In this document: positions 7,543 to 14,734 of the stretch, piece after piece | How the letters are laid out: each line of letters starts with the position of its first letter | Numbering within the stretch: the first letter of the stretch is position 1 | IMG/VR virus record: IMGVR_UViG_3300045740_000123 | Coordinates: 21,145 to 85,144 of that record | Direction: 5' to 3' (one strand) | Source: a virus | Length of the DNA: 64,000 nt | Made by a program: the position numbers and the translations under genes | Notes under the pieces: generated by a model | What the model was told of the DNA's origin: nothing | Database searches by the model: none | The model's input: only the letters and a program-made list of their open reading frames with translations

Positions 7543-9414
7543 TCAAATACCAATGCCAAACTGTTTAAGAACTGATTGGGGATCGCGTCCCTCAATTGTA
7601 GCTCGACGTAATGCTTCGCTTACTTCCAGGGAGCGGCGTTTTTGTTCTGGTGTCGATTTTATTGCCGTTTCAAATTCTGGGTAGCTACCACGGCGTAATG
7701 TCATCTTAGTTTCTTCGCGTTGTAAAGCAGTTGGACGAAGTTCAACATCAGCAATTGGAAAATCACGTGGCTCTACGCCATAAATACCAATGGAAGAACC
7801 AGTTTGAGATTCAGGGTCATACATTGCATAAGTACGGCCGCCACCCGTTTTTTGTTCTTCTAATTGAACGGCGGGACGACCGGTACGAATCTCAAGAGTT
7901 TCAGCAATGGGCTCGCCTGTAGCAGGGTTTATTTCAAAGAAGGGACGAATACCTTCTTGTTTTTGTAGTGGTTTGTACTGTGTGCCAAGTGCTTCCAGGG
8001 AACTCATCCGATCGCGAACATAAGCGCGTTCTGCAAGCGCATCACCTAAATCAACATCAATAGATTCTGGGTTAAGCGATTGCTTTTCATATAACATCTT
8101 ATTGAGCAACTTGGTATAATAACCACCTTGCTCAGGTTCATCCGCTGCAGCAAACCTTAACTGTGGTTCAAGCTGGTCAATTTCTTCCAGGCGGTTAGCA
8201 ATTGCTTGTTTTTGTTCTCCAAGCGCGGAGATGCGGTTGGTTAAATTAATATCTTCTTCAATTAAATCGCCAACAAACTCACCTTGGCCAGTAGGTTGAT
8301 AGAACTTACGGGTTGGAATAGTTTCTTCCAAGAGTTCTGTTTGAACGCGTGGTTGAACAACCAATGGGGATGACGGTGTTGCAGATAGGCGACTTAATAC
8401 GGCTGGATCACCTGTGGATGCATACAGCTCAACAGCTTCTGCAATGGATGGATCCATGCCCATGACACGTTCCCGGCGGTAACGCCCTGGGATAGTGGCA
8501 CCTAATTCTTCAAACTTCGTCTGAAGGAAAGATTGTGCCTGCTCACGAGGGCTAACAGCAGCAGCAGGAAGGAGGGGAATAGTTTGCTGCTGGTTAACTG
8601 CATCGGGAGGAACGGTTGCTTCGCCCCAGGGGTCAGCAATGTTGAGCTTTTTGATAACACGACCGGTCAGTTGATCTTCTCCAGATTCAACTGCGTTAAT
8701 GAATTGATCCGCTGCAGCGGGTGCCTGGATTTTTTGCAGATCAGTCAATGATGTTGATGTTGTCCCAAGGCGTTCAGCTGCACTAAGAAGATCTTGTTGA
8801 GCAGCGATGCGACGTGCAGCCTGCACTTCAGGAGATGGTGGATATTTCTTTTCGAATGCAGCAAGTGCGGCAGAGCGATAACCAGGCTCTGGTTGACGTT
8901 CCCGATAACCAACCCCATACACGCGAGAGGCGGCAGCAGGGAAATTTAACTCCTCTGCAGTGGGTTCAGGCAGTTTAGAAACTAACTGACGCTTATATTG
9001 CTCAAATGCTTCCTCCTCTGTCGGCATTACACTGCGACCAGCAACCTTCGATGGCGCAGGTGGTGGTGTAGAAGGTGCAGGTTCTGCAGCCACACGGCGA
9101 ACAGCCTGCTCCATGTCCGCAAGATTGGCTTGGCGTACACCAGCGGTTGCAGATTTGGCTGGACCTTTCGGGATTTGTTGCCGCCGACTCAGTAATGCCT
9201 TCGCACCAAACCCCGCACCAGCCAATGCACCTAAGCCAAGTGCTGCTGCACCCAGGGCTGCAAGAGGATTTGAGCTTTCTTGCTGTGGTTTAAGTTGATT
9301 ACGGCGAAATTCAAGCACTTCAGGCGCCATTTCCGCCCGTTCTTCCGGACTTTCGGGCACCGGAGCCCCTGTTGCACGGCTATAGGCGTAAAAATCAGCA
9401 GGAGACAGCGCCAT
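7543..9414 (-). CDS. Large virion-type protein, first gene of the left late block
   Basis: 623 residues. Residues about 48-72 form a Gly/Ala membrane-prone segment (LAALGAAALGLGALAGAGFG). The rest is soluble, glutamate, glutamine and proline-rich, with a predicted helical centre. No catalytic motif recognised. It is the most upstream gene of the minus-strand block, with the promoter region expected at 9415-9534. An internal virion or ejection-type protein is the best guess. Confidence 0.8.
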   Translation of the reverse strand: MALSPADFYAYSRATGAPVPESPEERAEMAPEVLEFRRNQLKPQQESSNPLAALGAAALGLGALAGAGFGAKALLSRRQQIPKGPAKSATAGVRQANLADMEQAVRRVAAEPAPSTPPPAPSKVAGRSVMPTEEEAFEQYKRQLVSKLPEPTAEELNFPAAASRVYGVGYRERQPEPGYRSAALAAFEKKYPPSPEVQAARRIAAQQDLLSAAERLGTTSTSLTDLQKIQAPAAADQFINAVESGEDQLTGRVIKKLNIADPWGEATVPPDAVNQQQTIPLLPAAAVSPREQAQSFLQTKFEELGATIPGRYRRERVMGMDPSIAEAVELYASTGDPAVLSRLSATPSSPLVVQPRVQTELLEETIPTRKFYQPTGQGEFVGDLIEEDINLTNRISALGEQKQAIANRLEEIDQLEPQLRFAAADEPEQGGYYTKLLNKMLYEKQSLNPESIDVDLGDALAERAYVRDRMSSLEALGTQYKPLQKQEGIRPFFEINPATGEPIAETLEIRTGRPAVQLEEQKTGGGRTYAMYDPESQTGSSIGIYGVEPRDFPIADVELRPTALQREETKMTLRRGSYPEFETAIKSTPEQKRRSLEVSEALRRATIEGRDPQSVLKQFGIGI

Positions 9415-9534
9415 ATCCTTTAATTACTGAAAAATATTCCTTTTATTCTTTGTATTCTACCTTTTGTCGTTTAAAAAGAGTAAATGTCTTGTAAACTAAA
9501 GAGATATAAAACGTCAATGCGTTTATCAAGGTAA
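9415..9534. promoter_or_regulatory. Divergent promoter region between late (-) and early (+) blocks
   Basis: 120 bases between the divergently oriented genes at 9414 and 9535. On the plus strand, TTGTAA at 9489-9494 and GATATAAAA at about 9502-9510 resemble a -35/-10 pair for the downstream gene. AT-rich runs facing the other way could serve the minus-strand block. No start site can be fixed from sequence alone. Confidence 0.4.
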
Positions 9535-9747
9535 ATGGACGCCGAACTCCGAGGAAACCGCGACGCAGTAGAAGGTGCAATTGAGGAAAGCGCACGTAAA
9601 ATGCTGGCGAACGGTTCGAATCCTTTCGAAGTACAAAACTATCGGACGGAAAAGCGCCAGGAATTAGCTCGTGCTATACCTGATACACAGAAATATGCGC
9701 AGGCAACCAACCTTGCTGCACAATTTATTCAAAAGAAAGCAGCATAG
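9535..9747 (+). CDS. Small phage protein, unknown function
   Basis: 70 residues, helical and charged (MDAELRGNRDAVEGAIEES), with a run through KRQELARAIPDT to a basic end. I recall no family. It is the first gene of the plus-strand arm, preceded by the promoter-like bases near 9500 and followed 28 bases later by a strong terminator, so it is probably a single-gene transcript made early. Confidence 0.65.
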   Translation: MDAELRGNRDAVEGAIEESARKMLANGSNPFEVQNYRTEKRQELARAIPDTQKYAQATNLAAQFIQKKAA

Positions 9748-9775
9748 TACATAACAAAACACATAAAACGTAAGC

Positions 9776-9801
9776 GCCGAGGGTAATACCTCGGCTTTTT
9801 T
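9776..9801 (+). terminator. Rho-independent terminator
   Basis: Perfect 7-bp stem GCCGAGG / CCTCGGC with loop GTAATA followed by TTTTTT. It closes the 9535-9747 gene. Confidence 0.9.
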
Positions 9802-10220
9802 GTCTGAATTTTTGGGCTAACTAGGGAAAATCGGTACAAAATTAGGGTTTTAGCATTTTATTGGCTTTTTTGTTTAAAAGAATGGCCCCATAGCATCCAA
9901 ATAGGGTATAAAATTACCTGACGCTTCTCCCACCGCCCAACCGGCAGAGTTGCTGGAGAGAAAAAAGAAAGCGTGGGGTAGATTACCAAGGGTAAGCGAG
10001 AGTAACCTAATGAGTTTTTAATAGTGTGAATATAGAAGACGACGAATGTGGGCTGTAATCACACGAAACACCCACGAAACGTCGCTTAGTATACTATTAA
10101 CTACGGTAATTAGGTAGGAAATCCACGCGTTCTTAGTCTGCATATAAGACAGTGTGTATCTAACTGGATGATCGGGGGCTGCGCATCCGAACCACGCAGA
10201 CGTTCCACAGCAACTCAGCC
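9802..10220 (+). other. 419-bp non-coding stretch with several hairpins
   Basis: No convincing reading frame. A promoter-like TATAAAAT lies at about 9909-9916. Downstream are foldable segments: TCTCC...GGAGA near 9930-9963, TTACC-AAG-GGTAA near 9984-9996, and a strong compound hairpin at 10041-10083 (GACG/CGTC outside, GTGGG/CCCAC and TGT/ACA inside). This may be an untranslated small RNA or a long leader for the gene at 10221. Nothing recognised by name. Confidence 0.4.
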
Positions 10221-10409
10221 ATGCTTTTCTACGTCACAACGTCAGATGTTTACTGCGACGACTTCGCACCTGAATACACCACCAAATTCTTCAGAACACG
10301 TGAGGCTCTTGAGGCTTACGTTGTGACTCTTGAAGATGATGAGGTGCATTCAATGGGCGAATTAACTGAGCAGCAGCAGGAGCATTACTCCCAGCTGATT
10401 CCATTCTGA
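10221..10409 (+). CDS. Small acidic phage protein
   Basis: 62 residues (MLFYVTTSDVYCDDFAPEY...), acidic, with a short helix and ending in QLIPF. A CAACTCAG leader precedes the start. Its stop codon lies inside the tRNA-like element at 10406-10450. Function unknown. Confidence 0.7.
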   Translation: MLFYVTTSDVYCDDFAPEYTTKFFRTREALEAYVVTLEDDEVHSMGELTEQQQEHYSQLIPF

Positions 10410-10450
10410 GTACCAGGCGTGATGCCGGGGGATCGAATCCCCCACTCAGC
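10406..10450 (+). tRNA. tRNA remnant: acceptor stem and T-arm without D and anticodon arms
   Basis: CTGAGT (10406-10411) pairs with ACTCAG (10444-10449), enclosing a perfect T-arm GGGGG-ATCGAAT-CCCCC (10427-10443). Between them is only a mini-hairpin GGC-GTGAT-GCC, so the D and anticodon arms are missing. The canonical T-loop makes a tRNA origin likely; a functional tRNA is not possible in this form. It could be a decayed tRNA gene or a tRNA-like RNA signal. Confidence 0.5.
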
Positions 10451-10485
10451 ATTGCCACACTCACGTGGCATCCACTCAACGCAAC

Positions 10486-10653
10486 ATGATTCGCCAGCGA
10501 TTGTCCCAGCTCCTTGCTGTCGCCGCAGTCAAGGTAGCTCAAGACCAAACTCCTGAGAAGATCAAAGCTCAGCTCAATGTGCGTCGTGAAGCATTGGCCG
10601 TCGAGGTCAATGGTTACCGCAACGCACTGGCCAACCTCATCGCAGCTAAATGA
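10486..10653 (+). CDS. Small helical phage protein
   Basis: 55 residues from ATG 10486, preceded by CACTCAACGCAAC, the CAACTCAA-type leader used across this region. An in-frame GTG at 10465 would add seven residues. The product MIRQRLSQLLAVAAVKVAQDQ... is one long amphipathic helix. Its stop overlaps the next start (ATGA). Confidence 0.65.
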   Translation: MIRQRLSQLLAVAAVKVAQDQTPEKIKAQLNVRREALAVEVNGYRNALANLIAAK

Positions 10654-10916
10654 CCATGCAAGAAGCTATTAAGTCTCCAGTGATGATTTACGAGCCAGAA
10701 CGTCCACGGGGCTATCGAGTCACGTGGTATGGCGGTGAATCAACCTATCTGCATTTCGAACGTTACCGTTATCCTCAAGATGATTGGTATGAAGAGAGTG
10801 TACAGTCTCTGTGCATGAACTTCCCAACAGGCGTCAAGGAACTGTATCAAGCCATGCTTGAGTTTTATGACGCCTCAATCCTTGAGGAGATGGAGAAGTT
10901 CGCACGCAGAACATAA
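10650..10916 (+). CDS. Small phage protein, unknown function
   Basis: 88 residues, aromatic-rich (YRVTWYGGESTYLHFERY), ending in a charged helix. It overlaps the upstream gene by 4 bases (ATGA), so the pair is coupled. The second ATG (10656) is an alternative start. Family not recognised. Confidence 0.7.
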   Translation: MTMQEAIKSPVMIYEPERPRGYRVTWYGGESTYLHFERYRYPQDDWYEESVQSLCMNFPTGVKELYQAMLEFYDASILEEMEKFARRT

Positions 10917-10991
10917 GATTCTTGCTCTAAGGGGCTACGGCCCTTTACTGCAGGACTCAACTCCTGCTTCGTTCAACTCAACTCAAGTCAA

Positions 10992-11387
10992 ATGTCTGAC
11001 TACAAGAAGCTGCCTGACTTCCAGCAAACCGTACTGCACGGACGTATTGCTCACATGGAGGTGGCTGAGTACCAGGATCGCAAGTTCCTTGCTGTATCCC
11101 TGGTGCACACCATCTCCGAAACAGCAGATCTCCGTATCAAGTTCACCAACAGCAACGGGTTGCTTACGGCATACAACAATGGCACTCTTGTCGTAGGGCA
11201 AGAGCTGACCATCAGCGGTACCATCAGAGGCATTCGTGCCTTCTACATGAAGGAAGATGTCCTGACTCCGCTCAAGATGCCGGAAGTGCAATTCCGTTGC
11301 ATGAGTTATGCCTTTGGTTCCAAGCCTCAGCCCAAGGCAGAGGTCACACCAATGGCAGAACCTACGCTGGAAGAGATTCCCTTCTGA
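10992..11387 (+). CDS. SSB-like OB-fold protein with acidic PF tail
   Basis: 131 residues. The middle (about 30-85) has the beta-strand pattern of an OB fold (KFLAVSLVHTISETADLRI, GTLVVGQELTISGTIRG). The last residues are LEEIPF, very like the acidic PF tip that bacterial SSB uses to recruit partners. A second SSB-like protein at 28841-29653 ends EEVPF. A CAACTCAACTCAA leader stands before the start. Binding single-stranded DNA is inferred from fold and tail, not shown. Confidence 0.65.
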   Translation: MSDYKKLPDFQQTVLHGRIAHMEVAEYQDRKFLAVSLVHTISETADLRIKFTNSNGLLTAYNNGTLVVGQELTISGTIRGIRAFYMKEDVLTPLKMPEVQFRCMSYAFGSKPQPKAEVTPMAEPTLEEIPF

Positions 11388-11414
11388 CTGATCCCTGCAC
11401 TTAACCCTTCCTTC

Positions 11415-11434
11415 CTGATACGAATTCGTATCGG
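11415..11434. promoter_or_regulatory. Palindrome with central EcoRI-type core
   Basis: GATACGAATTCGTATC (11417-11432) is a perfect 16-bp palindrome, extended by one G-U and one C-G pair. It lies in the gap after the SSB-like gene. It could be an RNA hairpin or a dimeric protein site; no T-run follows, so it is not a standard terminator. Confidence 0.5.
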
Positions 11435-11495
11435 ACGGTGGGTTTTCTGCAGGCATCTCGCCTGCTAGTCCACATTCCAACTCACATGACTCAAC

Positions 11496-11711
11496 ATGAA
11501 ACACACAACACGTCTTGGACCCAACCGTTACATCAGACTTGATTCTTACGGTGAGTCCCGTCAAAATCGCCGTACCAACTTCCTTTGCACACTCTTCATC
11601 ATTGCCATCGTGGCAATCACAGGTGGCGCAATGGTCGGCGTTGACATCACTGATCCAAACCTCTATCTCAACCAACAGAACAATGGGAATACACGTAGCC
11701 CTGGTCGCTGA
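11496..11711 (+). CDS. Small membrane protein
   Basis: 71 residues. A basic N-terminus (MKHTTRLGPNRYIRLDSYG) leads to one membrane helix at about 30-49 (FLCTLFIIAIVAITGGAMVG), then a polar tail. The leader reads CTCACATGACTCAACATG. It overlaps the next gene by 29 bases in another frame. Function unknown. Confidence 0.65.
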   Translation: MKHTTRLGPNRYIRLDSYGESRQNRRTNFLCTLFIIAIVAITGGAMVGVDITDPNLYLNQQNNGNTRSPGR

Positions 11712-11910
11712 TCAAAGCGGTCGTTACGCCCATGTCTGGGGCACTGCACGGACCTTCAATCAATTCCACGAGCAACTCGAAGACATTGGCTGCGAGGTGA
11801 TCGAGGATCAATCGAATGAATGGGACGGCTGCACCAGAGATGAAATTGCTGAGGACTGCCTGTCAGTGCATCAGCTGCTCAACGACTCGGACTTCATCCC
11901 GCACGACTGA
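11683..11910 (+). CDS. Small acidic phage protein
   Basis: 75 residues from ATG 11683 (MGIHVALVADQSGRYAHVWG...), acidic C-terminus with CTRDEIAEDCLS. The start lies in the end of the upstream membrane-protein gene after CAACCAACAGAACA. A longer in-frame extension exists but lies inside that gene. No family recognised. Confidence 0.65.
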   Translation: MGIHVALVADQSGRYAHVWGTARTFNQFHEQLEDIGCEVIEDQSNEWDGCTRDEIAEDCLSVHQLLNDSDFIPHD

Positions 11911-12017
11911 CTACATCTGGTGTCCCGCAGACAGACCACGCTACGGCTGGTACTTGCATCCATGTATGTACCAGCTATTCTCTACCTGCATCCACTGCAC
12001 TCATCTCAACCAAAGAC

Positions 12018-12524
12018 ATGGAAGCTCTTAGCCAACTCGATGTCACTGCACCAGATCATGTCTCTGTCATTACCAGGGACGGCAAGGTGACGATCTCGGT
12101 GCTGAAGGATGGAACCTCAGTCACTCTGGGATTTCCTATCCGAACACCGTGGAATGAGTCAACTCCCCGTCCCCCTCTGCAGCAGACATCACCACAGGCT
12201 CAAGGCCGTGGGATGACCAAGGAAGAAGGCCTTGCTTATCTGCAGAAGCTCGCAGATCAAGATCGTGCAAAGGCTACGACAACCACACGGATCAAACCTG
12301 TGGGTGCTCCTGGTACTACACATACGCGTTATCGCGGTCCTGTACCAAAGCTCACACCCATTCATGTACGTGAGATCAAACAACTCATCAACGATGAGAA
12401 GTACATGGGTGGATGGACAAGCAAAACTCAGGCGTACCAAGCCATTGGTCGCCGTTACAACGTGACAGGCTGCGCGATCAGTAATATCGCACGCGGTATT
12501 GCCTGGAGCGATATCAAAGTCTGA
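12018..12524 (+). CDS. Putative DNA-binding protein with C-terminal helix-turn-helix
   Basis: 168 residues. The N-terminal third is beta-rich (HVSVITRDGKVTISVLKDG), then comes a proline/threonine linker. Residues about 112-168 (LTPIHVREIKQLINDEKY, then AYQAIGRRYNVTGCAISNI) have the spacing of a homeodomain-like helix-turn-helix, as seen in HNH-associated and resolvase-type recognition domains. A regulator is likely but no operator is known. The leader contains CATCTCAACCAAAG. Confidence 0.6.
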   Translation: MEALSQLDVTAPDHVSVITRDGKVTISVLKDGTSVTLGFPIRTPWNESTPRPPLQQTSPQAQGRGMTKEEGLAYLQKLADQDRAKATTTTRIKPVGAPGTTHTRYRGPVPKLTPIHVREIKQLINDEKYMGGWTSKTQAYQAIGRRYNVTGCAISNIARGIAWSDIKV

Positions 12525-12533
12525 CACGCACAA

Positions 12534-12585
12534 CCTGGGCCTCCACTCTTGAGAACTCTTCTCAATAAGTGGTATAAGTCCCAGG
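12534..12585 (+). promoter_or_regulatory. Leader motif 'CTGGGC...GTATAAGTCCCAG', copy 1
   Basis: CCTGGG (12534-12539) pairs with CCCAGG (12580-12585). Inside, CCACT pairs with AGTGG and TTGAGAA with TTCTCAA, giving a long near-continuous hairpin. The segment GTATAAGTCCCAG is shared with 14652-14707 and nearly with 13607-13647. It lies 45 bases before the gene at 12630. GTATAAGT could also act as a -10 element. Confidence 0.55.
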
Positions 12586-12629
12586 ACAAACACTCACTTC
12601 ACTCAATTCAAACCATCACAAACATTGAC

Positions 12630-12803
12630 ATGCTCCAAGAAGATGCCATGTTCCCTTGGCTTGCCGATGGATCAATGGCAGATCTTGACAACAACTACAA
12701 CGCAGACTTGCTCGATGCCATGGCTGATCAGTTCGAAGAACAAGAAGAAGCCATGCGTGAATCAGATCCACAAGAATGGGAGGGCTACGATGACGAATCG
12801 TAA
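12630..12803 (+). CDS. Small acidic phage protein
   Basis: 57 residues from ATG 12630 (MLQEDAMFPWLADGSMADL...), extremely acidic toward the C-terminus (EEQEEAMRESDPQEWEGYDDE). I prefer this start over an upstream ATG at 12549 because the upstream part overlaps the hairpin motif and the CACTCAATTCAAACC leader lies just before 12630. Function unknown; acidic mimicry of DNA is possible but only speculation. Confidence 0.6.
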   Translation: MLQEDAMFPWLADGSMADLDNNYNADLLDAMADQFEEQEEAMRESDPQEWEGYDDES

Positions 12804-13404
12804 GCACGAGGATGACATCTTCATCCACATTCTTGTCATCATTTCAATCCTCATTGAAACATTCATCGACGCAATCAAATGTCTTACATCTCTGAACTCC
12901 AAAAGTTCTACCCCAAAACCTACAAAGCTCGTCTCGCCATCCAGCGATACGACACCCACATCGAATGGGAACATGAAGTCCCAACGACTGTCACCGTCCA
13001 CGAAACCACGCTCAACTACGGCGGTCCAGAAGAAGGTGGTTGGTACTACCAAGCAGGACTCCCAGTCCTCACCCACTGCATCTTCTCCAAGAAGCAAGCG
13101 GTCCAAACCTTCATCCAATACTTCGACGAGTACGAGATCGCAGACCAGCCAAGCCTCGGGCTCTCGACGACGTACCACAACTACGAAGTCAACTTCGCCA
13201 ACGGATACGCTACTGTCTATCCCGAATCTAGACCTCACTACTGCTAATGGAAACAGCCGAAGGCTGCAATCAAATCATGGAAGCAGCATCGAAAGAAGAC
13301 GTGTTGACGATGCAGACAACACAATCATTGCCTCAGGTTCGAGGACTAACCATCAATCAACGCAACATTTATCTTTACTTCTTGGCACACAAGAAGAAGC
13401 ATAA
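12790..13404 (+). CDS. Small membrane protein with a possible overprinted Ser/Thr-rich extension
   Basis: Frame from ATG 12790 stays open for 204 codons. The first 35 residues look genuine: charged start MTNRKHEDDIF, then a membrane helix (IHILVIISILIETFIDAI) in sequence not covered by other genes. The rest (SKSSTPKPTKLVSPSS...) overlaps all of the 12879-13247 gene in another frame and may be a translation shadow or a true overprinted tail. Confidence 0.3.
   Translation: MTNRKHEDDIFIHILVIISILIETFIDAIKCLTSLNSKSSTPKPTKLVSPSSDTTPTSNGNMKSQRLSPSTKPRSTTAVQKKVVGTTKQDSQSSPTASSPRSKRSKPSSNTSTSTRSQTSQASGSRRRTTTTKSTSPTDTLLSIPNLDLTTANGNSRRLQSNHGSSIERRRVDDADNTIIASGSRTNHQSTQHLSLLLGTQEEA
12879..13247 (+). 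CDS. Phage protein, unknown function
   Basis: 122 residues, beta-rich and aromatic (IEWEHEVPTTVTVHETTL; GGWYYQAGLPVLTHCIF). Starts after GACGCAATCAA. Composition and periodicity are those of a folded protein, unlike the overlapping Ser/Thr-rich frame. Its stop overlaps the next start by one base (TAATG). Family not recognised. Confidence 0.7.
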   Translation: MSYISELQKFYPKTYKARLAIQRYDTHIEWEHEVPTTVTVHETTLNYGGPEEGGWYYQAGLPVLTHCIFSKKQAVQTFIQYFDEYEIADQPSLGLSTTYHNYEVNFANGYATVYPESRPHYC

Positions 13405-13561
13405 GAACACTCCGTGTTATGTACCACGGTGTTCAACACAAGTATCTCGGCTTGATCAATATCTCAACGCATTGGTCAAGCTGGAACAATACGGTTTGAT
13501 GCGTGTAGACAGAACCAGTGATAACTACACTGGCTGGATCATGCTCGAACCAAAGAACTAA
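13247..13561 (+). CDS. Putative winged-helix protein
   Basis: 104 residues. Residues about 33-100 (LTINQRNIYLYFLAHKKKH, VSRLDQYLNALVKLEQYGLM, VDRTSDNYTGWIML) follow the helix-helix-wing order of small winged-helix DNA-binding proteins. The start at 13247 overlaps the previous stop; ATG 13277 or 13310 are alternatives. Probably a regulator, inferred from fold pattern only. Confidence 0.55.
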   Translation: METAEGCNQIMEAASKEDVLTMQTTQSLPQVRGLTINQRNIYLYFLAHKKKHKNTPCYVPRCSTQVSRLDQYLNALVKLEQYGLMRVDRTSDNYTGWIMLEPKN

Positions 13562-13606
13562 TCCTCTACGTCATATAACACTTCCGTTATACAAGCAATA
13601 ATCAAA

Positions 13607-13647
13607 CCTGGGCATCACCGACGTAAGTACTGTGTGTAAGTCCCAGG
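13607..13647 (+). promoter_or_regulatory. Leader motif 'CTGGGC...GTGTAAGTCCCAG', copy 2
   Basis: CCTGGG (13607-13612) pairs with CCCAGG (13642-13647). Inner arm is weaker (CAC/GTG). The shared 3' part GTGTAAGTCCCAGG matches copies at 12534 and 14652. It lies 29 bases upstream of the gene at 13676, after which a CACTCAATTCATC leader follows. Confidence 0.5.
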
Positions 13648-13675
13648 GTTTAATCCAACCTCCACTCAATTCATC

Positions 13676-13930
13676 ATGGATCAAAACGAGTATTACTACC
13701 TTGCAGAAGTTCACTCCATCTTGAAGAATGTGCTGGCTCGCGAGAGCAAGCGCCATGAGATGGACGAACATCTTGCACCACACGCCAAAGGTGTAGTCGA
13801 AGAGATCATCACCATGCTGGAGGAAGAACTCGACTATGACCCAACTCCAAATGAACCAGGTGAACCACCCATCACTGCTGCAGAAATGCACGCAGCTGCA
13901 TGGAAGGAGCACCAGGCTATGCACTCATAA
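13676..13930 (+). CDS. Small acidic helical phage protein
   Basis: 84 residues (MDQNEYYYLAEVHSILKNV...), helical, acidic, ending with an alanine-rich segment (ITAAEMHAAAWKEHQAMHS). Preceded by leader motif copy 2 and by CCACTCAATTCATC. Function unknown. Confidence 0.7.
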   Translation: MDQNEYYYLAEVHSILKNVLARESKRHEMDEHLAPHAKGVVEEIITMLEEELDYDPTPNEPGEPPITAAEMHAAAWKEHQAMHS

Positions 13931-13951
13931 ATCAACTGATATCTAGGTCAG

Positions 13952-13984
13952 CCCCCTGGACCCCCGGAGGGGAGTACCAGGGGG
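13952..13984 (+). other. GC-rich hairpin, terminator-like without T-run
   Basis: CCCCCTGG (13952-13959) pairs with CCAGGGGG (13977-13984) and CCCC with GGGG inside. Only TTT follows nearby, so it may be an RNA stability or attenuation element rather than a full terminator. Confidence 0.6.
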
Positions 13985-14079
13985 ATACCTTTAGTTCTAT
14001 AAGAAACTATTATCTATCAACCCTAAATCAATCCTTGACAACCCTGGTAGACTTCCATCACTAATCACCTACTCAACTC

Positions 14080-14286
14080 ATGTCTAACAACAAACCAATC
14101 ATCCCCAACTCCGTAGATCCTCAAAAGCTTCAGTTCATGCAACTGACTGCAAAGATGAAAGAATCTGCAGACAAATATGGCATGGGATTCATCGGGGGCT
14201 TTGTTGCCCCCGATGGAGAAGTCTTCTACATGTCAAATATGAATGATGAAGACACCCAGGCATTACTCCCTGATCAACTCAAATGA
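14080..14286 (+). CDS. Small phage protein, unknown function
   Basis: 68 residues (MSNNKPIIPNSVDPQKLQF...). Contains a beta-like core (GMGFIGGFVAPDGEVFYMSN) and an acidic end. Leader CACCTACTCAACTC sits directly before the ATG, with no Shine-Dalgarno. Overlaps the next gene by 4 bases. Confidence 0.7.
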   Translation: MSNNKPIIPNSVDPQKLQFMQLTAKMKESADKYGMGFIGGFVAPDGEVFYMSNMNDEDTQALLPDQLK

Positions 14287-14453
14287 AACAAGTTATTTAC
14301 AAGGAGATCATTAGTATTGATGGCAGGGAATATACAGTTAGCAACTGTGATTATTCCGAATCAATTTATGAACTAATCCATGACAATATCTTGGAAGATG
14401 ATAACCAAGAAATTGTCAATCACATTGTTGATGACATTGTTAATTCACAATGA
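14283..14453 (+). CDS. 56-residue acidic protein
   Basis: From ATG 14283 to TGA 14453, too short for many gene finders. Product MKQVIYKEIISIDGREYTV... ends in an acidic helix (IVNHIVDDIVNSQ). It overlaps both neighbours by 4 bases (ATGA at each junction), which strongly supports a coupled three-gene unit 14080-14647. Confidence 0.7.
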   Translation: MKQVIYKEIISIDGREYTVSNCDYSESIYELIHDNILEDDNQEIVNHIVDDIVNSQ

Positions 14454-14647
14454 CTAAACGATCCATCATCAGTTTTGATCGCACTATCCATGGTGTGAAC
14501 ATCACCGAACACGGTGTTAAATCACTGACTAAAGCAATCAAGCTTGGGCCATTCCAACTGACACTCAATGCCAATCCCAATGGCATCAAAGGATCAGTCA
14601 GTATCCCTGGCACTGGACTAAGTATTCCAAACATTAAATTAATCTAA
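14450..14647 (+). CDS. DUF4236-like small protein
   Basis: 65 residues. The C-terminal half (LGPFQLTLNANPNGIKGSVS, then IPGTGLSIP) resembles the repeated beta motif 'G...LN.S..G...S.G.PGTGLS' of DUF4236 proteins common in bacteria and phages. Function unknown in that family. It is the third gene of the coupled unit starting at 14080. Confidence 0.55.
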   Translation: MTKRSIISFDRTIHGVNITEHGVKSLTKAIKLGPFQLTLNANPNGIKGSVSIPGTGLSIPNIKLI

Positions 14648-14651
14648 AGAA

Positions 14652-14707
14652 CTGGGCGTCTGTACTTGTTGTGCAAACAGCACAGAAGGAGGCAGTATAA
14701 GTCCCAG
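14652..14707 (+). promoter_or_regulatory. Leader motif 'CTGGGC...GTATAAGTCCCAG', copy 3
   Basis: CTGGG (14652-14656) pairs with CCCAG (14703-14707); CTG with CAG inside; then a hairpin TGTGC-AAACA-GCACA (14670-14684). The 3' part GTATAAGTCCCAG equals copy 1. It lies 28 bases before the gene at 14735, followed by the CTACTCAACTCAAACC leader. Confidence 0.55.
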
Positions 14708-14734
14708 CTTCTGTCCACCTACTCAACTCAAACC

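Noticed and set aside
12549-12629. Upstream start for the gene at 12630
   Set aside because: The extension overlaps leader motif copy 1 and lacks the CAACTCAA leader.
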